Positions 31,967-37,553 of a stretch of DNA of 37,553 nt are shown piece by piece. Made by a program: the position numbers and the translations under genes. The stretch's first letter is position 1. Each line of letters opens with the position of its first letter. This DNA comes from Patescibacteria group bacterium (GTDB lineage: Bacteria; Patescibacteriota; Patescibacteriia; UM-FILTER-42-10). Location: assembly GCA_018825385.1 (NCBI GenBank), contig JAHJEX010000017.1:1-37553 (forward strand), read 5' to 3'. The notes under the pieces are model-generated. The model was not told where the DNA came from, made no database searches, and saw only the letters and a program-made list of their open reading frames with translations.

Positions 31967-33775
31967 TTATTCCAAATTACGTAATTGATTTGTAAGTTGA
32001 TTGAAAGTTTCACTAAGTTGATCAAGTTCGTTTTGATTTTGATCACTTGGTTCCCCTTGCTCAAGAGCCTTAATGTTTTGCTCGATATTTTTTAGCTGAG
32101 CAAGTATATTGTTCTTTTTAAGTATATTAATTCTCTCTGTAGTATACTGTTTTACCTGATTATCATTCAATTTTTCAAATTCTTCAGCGCCCAGCAGAAA
32201 GAGTATATCTAAATAGGCAGAAAGGTTGTTTTCGTTCTGCTCTTCCGTATTGATAGTTTTTTGGAAGTTTGATACATCAAAATGTTCTTTTTTAGTATAA
32301 TAGACTACTATGTTTTTGTAAAGTTCTTTTTGTTTTTCATCTGTAAAGTATTCAGGCAACAATTTATCAATAGAAGTAGAGATAAAGTCCGGAAAATGGA
32401 TTATGAGACTTAATAATTCTTCTCCTATTTTAGCAAAACGATCAATAACCTTCACCTTTTGTTCTCCGGAAACTGTTTTTCTATTTGTTCTATTTGGTTT
32501 TGTCTTATTCGGAAGTCTGTCTCTCAATATATTTTCTTCCACGTCCAGCTTTTTGCTCAATTCTTTCAGCCAATGTGCCTGCTCAATTGTATCACCTATT
32601 TTAGCAATGACTGGCAAAAGAATGGCAGCCGCTTTTTTTTTATCTTGTACTTTTGAAGTATCTAGTTCTTGGAAAGTGTTATCAAAATAGAATTCCAAAT
32701 ACGGTTTGGCATTTTTCACTGCCCCTATAAATTCATCTTTGCTGTTCCTGATACATTCATCGGGATCCTTGCCGGATGGTAATTCAACTACTTTGACATT
32801 CATTTCATTTGCCAAAGCAACTTCTATGCCTCGTTTTGCCGCTTCTGCGCCGGCTGTATCCTGATCAAAAGACATAACCAAGTTCTCAGTAAAACGCTTC
32901 AACAGTAAAACCTGACCCTCAGTTAATGCCGTACCCGAAGAAGCTACAACATTTGTGATATCAGCTTGATAAGCAGAAATACAGTCGGTGTATCCCTCAA
33001 CAATTATTACTTCGCCCAGTTTGCGGATAGAAGTTTTAGATTTATCTAATCCGTACAATACGTTGCTTTTATCATAAATAAGTGTTTGGGGGCTATTGAT
33101 ATATTTAGCGCCTTCCTCCTTTTGTTGGAGTATTCTTCCGCCAAAACCAACCGTATTGCCATGAACATCATAAATAGGAAACATTAAACGTCCCCGAAAT
33201 CGGTCATAATACCCTACTCCCTTATCCTTCTTTACTGTTAATCCGGCTAAGAATACTTCTTCTTCAGAAAACCCTTTCTTTTTCAGAAAATCTGATAAAG
33301 AATCCCAGGAATCAGGAGAGTATCCGATCTTAAACCGATCAATTGCATCTTGATCTATATCTCTCTCTTCTAAATACTTTCTTGCGTACTCCGCTTGAGA
33401 AGAATCTAACAAGACTTTATGATAATAACTTGCGGTTAACTTTACTGCATCTAGTAATCGAGTTTTCTTGTTTTGAAGTTGAGGATCCTGACGCGTTACT
33501 TCCACTCCCGCCCGTTTAGCTAGAATACGTAGTGCTTCAGGGAACTCCACTCCTTCAATCTTCTGAATAAATCCAAAAATATCACCACCTTCACCACAGC
33601 CAAAGCAATGCCAGATCTGCTTTTCCGGTGATACCATAAAGGACGGCGTTTTCTCGCCATGAAAAGGGCAGACCGCTTTTAGATTGGAGCCCGCTTTTTT
33701 TAACTGAATATATTCCTGGATAATCTCTTTGATATCCAGCCGGGTTTTTATTTCTTCTATAGTATTGTCAGTCAT
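31967..33775 (-). CDS. dnaG: DNA primase
   Basis: Makes RNA primers for replication. The N-terminal zinc-binding domain has CPFHGEKTPSF and WHCFGCGEGGD (CHC2 type, residues about 38-66). The RNA polymerase core contains the ERDIDQDAIDRFKIGYSPD region and the TOPRIM motif VIIVEGYTDCISAYQ (near 255) with the DQD magnesium site (MSFDQDTAG). The C-terminal helicase-interaction part (about 440-602) is coiled-coil rich. 602 aa is normal. It is upstream of rpoD, as in the classic macromolecular-synthesis order without rpsU. Confidence 0.97.
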   Translation of the reverse strand: MTDNTIEEIKTRLDIKEIIQEYIQLKKAGSNLKAVCPFHGEKTPSFMVSPEKQIWHCFGCGEGGDIFGFIQKIEGVEFPEALRILAKRAGVEVTRQDPQLQNKKTRLLDAVKLTASYYHKVLLDSSQAEYARKYLEERDIDQDAIDRFKIGYSPDSWDSLSDFLKKKGFSEEEVFLAGLTVKKDKGVGYYDRFRGRLMFPIYDVHGNTVGFGGRILQQKEEGAKYINSPQTLIYDKSNVLYGLDKSKTSIRKLGEVIIVEGYTDCISAYQADITNVVASSGTALTEGQVLLLKRFTENLVMSFDQDTAGAEAAKRGIEVALANEMNVKVVELPSGKDPDECIRNSKDEFIGAVKNAKPYLEFYFDNTFQELDTSKVQDKKKAAAILLPVIAKIGDTIEQAHWLKELSKKLDVEENILRDRLPNKTKPNRTNRKTVSGEQKVKVIDRFAKIGEELLSLIIHFPDFISTSIDKLLPEYFTDEKQKELYKNIVVYYTKKEHFDVSNFQKTINTEEQNENNLSAYLDILFLLGAEEFEKLNDNQVKQYTTERINILKKNNILAQLKNIEQNIKALEQGEPSDQNQNELDQLSETFNQLTNQLRNLE

Positions 33776-33790
33776 TGAAATGTGTATCCT

Positions 33791-34525
33791 TTATAACACA
33801 GAAAATACTAATTTAAAAATCTCTCTCTGAAATTGAGCAAATTTCGTACTCTCAATTATGCTTACCGTCTCAGCATCGTAATCGATAAAGGCAACTTTAT
33901 TTTTATAGATTATTTGAGTAATGTTGAATTCAAAAGGATTTATGGAAGGAGGTACATATTTGGAATATCGTTCTAGTTGCTTGCTTCGGGCAGAATGCGT
34001 ATTTTTGTTCGTGATAACAAACTTTTCAATACTACTTTGCAGTTTCTTGCCAGCAATTTCCATGTACAAACGTGGATAATATTTTTTGTTCTTTTTATAA
34101 TCTTTTGGAGATTCATACCGATAAATAATATCACCCTTTTTTACCGTCTGAACTAAATCAGTATACACACGGCGGATTCCTTCTTTACCTTTAAAAAAAT
34201 ATATGGCAGGCTGGTTTTTACTTTTTGCGTAGTGCTGAAGTAAATCAGGCAGTGTTTGTTTAAATTCCTCTTCTAGGTTTCCAAAAAGTTTGCTCAGCGC
34301 AGTTGGGTTTTCAGCAATGTAAATAGTTCTTTTACCTAACTGTGAACGGGAAATCAAATTTCTTTTTTCGAGTGCTGCCAAAGCCTTATAAACAGTCGGC
34401 CGATACAGGCCGCTGGTTTTCGCAATCGTAGTTACAGTTTCTGAACCCAAATTTAAAACAGCCTGATACACTCGCGCTTCTGATTCGGTAAGACCAAGTT
34501 TTTGAAGGATGGTTGGTATTTTCAT
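33791..34525 (-). CDS. TrmB-family transcription regulator
   Basis: A 244-aa protein with a TrmB-type winged helix (LGLTESEARVYQAVLNLG, VTTIAKTSGLYRPTVYKALAALEKRNLI) and a C-terminal domain (about 105-244) that in TrmB relatives binds a small effector. AT-rich and 15 bases upstream of dnaG, so probably co-transcribed with it. A perfect dyad 1-2 bases before the start codon (34527-34550) is a likely autoregulatory operator. Confidence 0.82.
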   Translation of the reverse strand: MKIPTILQKLGLTESEARVYQAVLNLGSETVTTIAKTSGLYRPTVYKALAALEKRNLISRSQLGKRTIYIAENPTALSKLFGNLEEEFKQTLPDLLQHYAKSKNQPAIYFFKGKEGIRRVYTDLVQTVKKGDIIYRYESPKDYKKNKKYYPRLYMEIAGKKLQSSIEKFVITNKNTHSARSKQLERYSKYVPPSINPFEFNITQIIYKNKVAFIDYDAETVSIIESTKFAQFQREIFKLVFSVL

Positions 34526-34526
34526 A

Positions 34527-34550
34527 AAGTGTATTAGTGAATATACACTT
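34527..34550 (-). promoter_or_regulatory. Candidate operator of the TrmB-type gene
   Basis: AAGTGTAT, eight bases, ATACACTT: perfect 8-bp arms ending one base before the start codon. A further half-site like GTACACAT is at 34553-34560. TATATT inside it (minus strand) could be a -10 box, giving an almost leaderless mRNA. Confidence 0.6.
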
Positions 34551-34694
34551 TTATGTGTACTATTTACCCATCATTTAGTCAAGACCTGCCGTGTTAGTAG
34601 ATATCAACTACAGTTTGTAATTTATTTTATTACCACCGTGTAGTGTTTTGTTACTATTAAACTGTGTCCTAATTGCTCTTTCTAGGAGGCCAAC

Positions 34695-34892
34695 ATGAAA
34701 AACGGAAAAAAGAACCCCGATCCTGACAGACGGAAGAATGCTCTTGGCAAAGAAATAACCTTTGTTAAGCGCCTCGGAGGCGGAGCAAAGAAGTACGTCG
34801 ATGACCGAGGCAATGTGACCGTTGCTGGCAGAGACGAAGAGGGTGTTGGACTCCTCTTCCAGTACTACATGGACCGGGCTAACAGGCGCTAA
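34695..34892 (+). CDS. Orphan basic protein, 65 aa
   Basis: Not recognised. A small hydrophilic protein with a very basic start (MKNGKKNPDPDRRKNALGK), KRLGGGAKKYVDDRGNVTVAGRDEEGV in the middle and a short helix (LLFQYYMDRANRR) at the end. The ATG follows AGGAGG by six bases and the gene ends at a strong terminator 20 bases on, so translation is likely despite its size. Richer in GC than the surrounding spacer. Could bind nucleic acid, but this is a guess from charge. Confidence 0.68.
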   Translation: MKNGKKNPDPDRRKNALGKEITFVKRLGGGAKKYVDDRGNVTVAGRDEEGVGLLFQYYMDRANRR

Positions 34893-34912
34893 TCTAGCAT
34901 TCTAGCATAGGT

Positions 34913-34942
34913 GGGTAGAAAGCGAATTCTACCCCTTTTTTT
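34913..34942 (+). terminator. Rho-independent terminator of the 65-aa orphan
   Basis: GGGTAGAA (34913-34920) pairs with TTCTACCC (34927-34934), followed by C, seven Ts and ATTCC. Confidence 0.9.
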
Positions 34943-34985
34943 ATTCCAAAAACTTATATTACTCTCCCATTATGTTACATCCTTA

Positions 34986-35468
34986 TTAGAAGTGATTGTC
35001 TATGATGAATGTCAGTTCGGGATGCATTTTTTCTCCCCGAGTAATCATATCCTTTATCTCACTAATACTGAAAAATTCCAGCTTTTCAACTTCCTCATTT
35101 TTCATGCTTAACGGGCGGTCATATAGTGTCTTAAATATGGAAAGAAATTTCGTTATACTGTCTTTGTGGATATATTTATCCTTAAACATAAACTCAATTT
35201 CGGCGTCTATTCCGCATTCTTCCATTAACTCTCTTTTAGCGGCTTGACTATAGCTTTCACCTTTTTGAACATGACCTCCTGCAGAAGTAGTCCAATAAGA
35301 TGGGCAATAAGACATCTTATCAGATCGCATCTGTAATGCCAACTCATCTTTTTTATTAAAGACTAATACATGAACAATTCTATGGCTCAGCAGTTTTTTG
35401 TATAGTTCTTTTCGAGATACCTCGCCCACTATCTCGTCATTATCATTTACTACATCAAGATATTCCAT
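34986..35468 (-). CDS. Nudix hydrolase 1 (IPP isomerase-like layout)
   Basis: A 160-aa Nudix protein. The Nudix box is GGHVQKGESYSQAAKRELMEECG (near residues 64-86), complete. EYLDVVNDNDEIVGEVSRKEL and RIVHVLVFNKKDELALQMRS are typical of the IPP-isomerase-like/YfcD group, but Nudix boxes do not give substrate. It directly follows the second Nudix gene with no gap (35468/35469). Confidence 0.85.
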   Translation of the reverse strand: MEYLDVVNDNDEIVGEVSRKELYKKLLSHRIVHVLVFNKKDELALQMRSDKMSYCPSYWTTSAGGHVQKGESYSQAAKRELMEECGIDAEIEFMFKDKYIHKDSITKFLSIFKTLYDRPLSMKNEEVEKLEFFSISEIKDMITRGEKMHPELTFIIDNHF

Positions 35469-35894
35469 TTATACCAGCCCCTCATCAATAAGCATTTGCT
35501 TATGGTCATAAGCCATGTCCAAATCTTCTATTTCAGAAGGTTTAAACCATCTTACATCTTGCACTTCTTCGGGCTGATTTACTTTGGGCGTTCCTTTACT
35601 AATTTTGCAGATATGAGGAAGACAAATAGTGGTTTTAGTAGGATGTCTGTTTAGAGCATCATAATAACGTCCAGTAAATCTAACTACCTCGATTTCCACT
35701 CCCACTTCTTCCATTGCTTCACGTTTTAGGGCGCCTTCAACCGTTTCTCCCCAATCCATCATTCCGGAGATTAGTCCCCACTTGCCCGGAAAGTTTCTTT
35801 CACTTTCTGAACGTTTCATTAATAAGATATGACCCTCGTCATTCAGTATTATATTGTCTACCCCCACCCAAGGATGATCTTTAATGTTTTCCAT
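35469..35894 (-). CDS. Nudix hydrolase 2
   Basis: A 141-aa MutT-like Nudix protein with the box GMMDWGETVEGALKREAMEEVG (near residues 43-65) and VDNIILNDEGHILLMKRSE before it. It touches the next gene's start at both ends without spacing. Substrate unknown; nucleotide-sugar or nucleoside diphosphate pyrophosphatase is a common theme. Confidence 0.88.
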   Translation of the reverse strand: MENIKDHPWVGVDNIILNDEGHILLMKRSESERNFPGKWGLISGMMDWGETVEGALKREAMEEVGVEIEVVRFTGRYYDALNRHPTKTTICLPHICKISKGTPKVNQPEEVQDVRWFKPSEIEDLDMAYDHKQMLIDEGLV

Positions 35895-36338
35895 TCATAA
35901 TTGAATATTGGGATTACGATTAAAAAAATCAACTAAACCGCCTTCGATATTTTTTACATTTTTTATTTCTTCGAATTTCACCCATTTGTGTTCCGACGCT
36001 TCTGTAGGGTCAATGGTCAGCTCCTGATCTACTTTAACATGGAAAAACATTAAAAGTCTTGATACAGTTTTCTTTTTTGGAATAAGATACATAGAATCCT
36101 GACCGTATCCCAAAAACTTTGGATTTTCAATTTTTACTCCTACTTCTTCTTGCATTTCTCTTTCTAGAGCCTTTTCTAATCTTTCATCTCCCTCCGGTTT
36201 ACCTCCGGGAACGCGCCATGCTCCAAACTTGGGATCATTAACAACCAGAAACTTGCCATCTTTTTCTATAAAGGCACTGCAAATGATTCTTGGAAAATTA
36301 GGATTATCGTCGATCATTTTTTTCAAAAAGTTGGTCAC
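35895..36338 (-). CDS. Nudix hydrolase 3
   Basis: A 147-aa Nudix protein. The box is GGKPEGDERLEKALEREMQEEVG (near residues 45-67); the usual Gly before the final Glu of the first half is Asp, but the catalytic REMQEE is intact. It overlaps the upstream gene by 35 bases (36304-36338), implying coupled translation. Confidence 0.85.
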   Translation of the reverse strand: MTNFLKKMIDDNPNFPRIICSAFIEKDGKFLVVNDPKFGAWRVPGGKPEGDERLEKALEREMQEEVGVKIENPKFLGYGQDSMYLIPKKKTVSRLLMFFHVKVDQELTIDPTEASEHKWVKFEEIKNVKNIEGGLVDFFNRNPNIQL

Positions 36339-36735
36339 TCTGATATTTCTCTATAAATTCCTCCTGATTGCCGTATTCTACAAACTCTTTATGATGTTCC
36401 GGTTCAATGAAGTTTTCAGTTTTCGCATGTTTTATTCCGCACCAATACTTTTCCGTTTGAGCGGCTATTTCTGAAGTATAGCGCAACAGGCCGTTAGCAT
36501 ATCCGCAATAAACGCAATTAATCTTTTCTAATGGATCTAGATATTCCAATTTGTGACGATCTATTTTAATATATTTAGACCTTTCAACAAGCGGGATATT
36601 GTAAATAGGAAAACAGATCCTATGGTAAAACTCCATAAAAAAATCCAGAATTAATAAAGGAGCAACAATGCCCCATATAAATGGAACTGTTATTGTATGC
36701 ATTAGCGATCTCTCGGGATATTTTTTATTCTCCAT
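36304..36735 (-). CDS. Conserved membrane-linked protein with a CxxC site
   Basis: A 143-aa conserved hypothetical. Residues 13-33 are hydrophobic (TVPFIWGIVAPLLILDFFME), followed by YHRICFPIYNIPLVERSKYIKI, IDRHKLEYLDPLEKINCVYCGYANGLL (a Cys-x2-Cys) and YWCGIKHAK. I remember this as a widespread uncharacterised family. The Cys set suggests a metal or thiol site. It leads a minus-strand group with three Nudix genes. Confidence 0.75.
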   Translation of the reverse strand: MENKKYPERSLMHTITVPFIWGIVAPLLILDFFMEFYHRICFPIYNIPLVERSKYIKIDRHKLEYLDPLEKINCVYCGYANGLLRYTSEIAAQTEKYWCGIKHAKTENFIEPEHHKEFVEYGNQEEFIEKYQSDQLFEKNDRR

Positions 36736-36776
36736 AATACTATTTATTAATTCTCTTTTTTCTGATTAAGTTTTAA

Positions 36777-36864
36777 TGGCGGAAGGGGCGAGATTCGAAC
36801 TCGCGAGAGCTTTCACTCTACTTGCTTTCCAAGCAAGCGCACTAGGCCACTATGCGACCCTTCC
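36777..36864 (-). tRNA. tRNA-Ser (GGA), CCA encoded
   Basis: Class II tRNA with a long variable arm. Acceptor GGAAGGG/CCCTTCC, anticodon stem CTTGC/GCAAG with loop TTGGAAA (anticodon GGA), variable arm near TAGAGTGAAAGCTCTC, T stem CGCGA/TCGC type with TTCGAAT, discriminator G at 36780 and encoded CCA (36779-36777). Confidence 0.93.
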
Positions 36865-36877
36865 GAGATATCTTAAT

Positions 36878-37117
36878 CTAAGATACTAATTTCTTGAATG
36901 CTTCTCCTCCCTTATACTTTTTTATTTGTTTTTCTCTGAACCAAGCTGTCTTTTTATCTTTAAATTGTTCTCGAGGGACTAAGATCCATAAACCTTTGTT
37001 TCGAGTTGAACGGTTAGCACCAGAATTATGATGTCTTAGACGGTCTTCCAAATTGGCCGTCATCCCTATATAGTATTTGCCACTATTCTGACTTTGGATA
37101 ATATAAACTGTATACAT
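36878..37117 (-). CDS. GIY-YIG domain protein 2
   Basis: A 79-aa single-domain GIY-YIG protein: YTVYIIQSQNSGKYYIGMT, LEDRLRHHNSG with the catalytic Arg, and WFREKQIKKYKGGEAFKKL with the Glu. Similar to but distinct from the copy at 30293. A fragment of a third copy is immediately upstream (37180-37240). It is directly adjacent to tRNA-Ser. Confidence 0.85.
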   Translation of the reverse strand: MYTVYIIQSQNSGKYYIGMTANLEDRLRHHNSGANRSTRNKGLWILVPREQFKDKKTAWFREKQIKKYKGGEAFKKLVS

Positions 37118-37179
37118 GTGTGTAAATTAGCTTTTCCCGCTTTTAGCGGGACGATCTCTCCGTAGAGTTTTTATTCGGA

Positions 37180-37240
37180 GATTAGCTTTTTGAATGCCTT
37201 TCCTCCTTCATATTTCTTTGTTTGAATGAGTCCTTCGACT
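37180..37240 (-). pseudogene. C-terminal remnant of a third GIY-YIG gene
   Basis: The minus strand reads QTKKYEGGKAFKKLISE then stop, which matches REKQIKKYKGGEAFKKLVS of the intact gene at 36878. Upstream of the remnant the sequence changes abruptly into a palindromic element (about 37228-37320), so the 5' part of the gene is missing or separated. Confidence 0.75.
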
Positions 37241-37320
37241 ATGGTTCGACTTTGCTCACCACAGGCACTCAGGGACTAACATATTGCCTGAGTGGAGTGA
37301 AACGGAATCGAAGGCCTACT
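37228..37320. repeat. Imperfect palindromic element at the GIY-YIG remnant
   Basis: The element carries CCTTCGACTATGGTTCGA near one end and ATCGAAGG near the other, and its interior contains GCACTCAGGG and GCCTGAGTGG in opposite sense. This style of repeat (CCCTGAGTG ... GTCGAAGG) I recall as common in several bacterial genomes. Confidence 0.6.
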
Positions 37321-37469
37321 AATATAATTTTCCTCTTACACTGCCACTGCGGGGCGACCTCTCCTAAAGTATGACCTATTATACTTACTTTAGCATAAAA
37401 ATCAATACTATAGGGTAATGTCTAAACACATTTGGCACTTTCTACTAATATTAAGTAATGTGTATAAAT

Positions 37470-37553
37470 ATGCCAAAGAACATATTAGAAGAGAGAATAA
37501 GGTGGGTTAGAATGGTTGATGATGGTAAGGTTAAACTAAAGGATGTGTTGACA
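37470..37553 (+). CDS. Start of an open reading frame at the window edge, possible transposase
   Basis: The ATG at 37470 opens 28 codons that run off the window: MPKNILEERIRWVRMVDDGKVKL then KDVLT. The E-R-x-x-W and the helix-like pattern resemble N-termini of IS481-type or other helix-turn-helix transposases, but there is too little to be sure. An imperfect tract TGTCTAAACACATTTGGC about 55 bases upstream could be an IS end. Confidence 0.4.
   Translation, partial: MPKNILEERIRWVRMVDDGKVKLKDVLT

Larger units (their letters stand above)
37118..37469. other. Spacer with palindromes and a GIY-YIG remnant
   Basis: No intact gene is seen. A hairpin CCCGC-TTTTA-GCGGG lies at about 37138-37153. The minus-strand fragment at 37180-37240 is a GIY-YIG C-terminus. 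An interrupted GC-richer element (about 37228-37320) with CCTTCGA and TCGAAGG ends is next. A partial repeat of GCGGG-CGA-CTCTCC appears at about 37146-37161 and again at about 37351-37366. The last 90 bases are AT-rich spacer. Confidence 0.55.

Noticed and set aside
1191-34942. Cassettes as integron gene cassettes with attC sites
   Set aside because: The terminal hairpins are ordinary terminators with T-tracts; I see no conserved attC-type core sites and no integron integrase in the window.
1-37553. Reassigned TGA code as in some candidate phyla
   Set aside because: All recognisable genes end at normal positions using TAA, TAG or TGA and none needs TGA read as an amino acid.
1-37553. CRISPR array
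   Set aside because: No series of regularly spaced direct repeats was seen; repeats found are palindromes or single inverted pairs.

Overview
The window looks like chromosome from a small-genome, AT-rich bacterium of the candidate phyla radiation (Patescibacteria, probably a Parcubacteria-like lineage). This is inferred from the general gene style, a SUF Fe-S pathway with a core-only SufD, tiny GIY-YIG proteins, a 206-residue protein of a type I associate with these genomes, and GC-rich palindromic repeats. The standard bacterial code fits: all genes read through with TAA, TAG and TGA as stops. Lineage is an inference; no rRNA is present.

Layout. 1-3178: three GC-rich single-gene units (purM, an HsmA-like membrane protein, purA). 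3333-11028: a minus-strand iron-sulfur and oxidative-stress block: Fur/PerR-type regulator, ferredoxin, DEDDy exonuclease, sufC, HD hydrolase, sufB, sufD, sufS, sufU, superoxide dismutase, 2-Cys peroxiredoxin. 11188-15984: FecR-domain surface protein, AhpF-type thioredoxin reductase, ispH, HAD hydrolase. 16038-19607: ATP-grasp-like protein, ispG, secreted glycoside hydrolase. 19693-24161: purB, a Cys-rich hypothetical, a radical SAM/SPASM enzyme, a YerC/TrpR-type regulator and two small orphan proteins. 24373-28475: lipoprotein, prepilin-like protein, ferritin-like protein, three further genes ending in an APH-fold kinase. 28552-30248: two different tRNA-Asn genes, each followed by a degenerate second copy broken up by palindromes, with a 206-residue orphan between. 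30293-34525: GIY-YIG protein, rpoD, dnaG and a TrmB-type regulator. 34695-37553: a 65-residue orphan, three adjacent Nudix genes, tRNA-Ser(GGA), a GIY-YIG gene and the remnant of another, and the start of a possible transposase.

Two classes of gene are interleaved. Host-type genes are AT-rich, packed in operons with touching or overlapping ends, and mostly lack a clear Shine-Dalgarno sequence. Ten others (purM, hsmA-like, purA, ATP-grasp, purB, radical SAM, 108-aa, 107-aa, 206-aa and 65-aa proteins) are mostly GC-richer, stand alone, carry a strong AAGGAG/AGGAGG-type site 5-8 bases before ATG or GTG, and end at their own hairpin terminator, six of which have exactly seven Ts followed by AT. 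This looks like a population of separately acquired or separately maintained cassettes.

Functionally, the block from 3.3 to 15.3 kb is coherent: a metal or peroxide sensor, Fe-S assembly, electron carrier, superoxide and peroxide removal, a flavin reductase that could recharge the peroxiredoxin, and IspH/IspG, which are Fe-S client enzymes of the MEP isoprenoid pathway. The second recurring theme is GC-rich palindromic elements sitting in a ferredoxin stop codon, a terminator loop, tRNA copies and a GIY-YIG remnant, reminiscent of Rickettsia palindromic elements.
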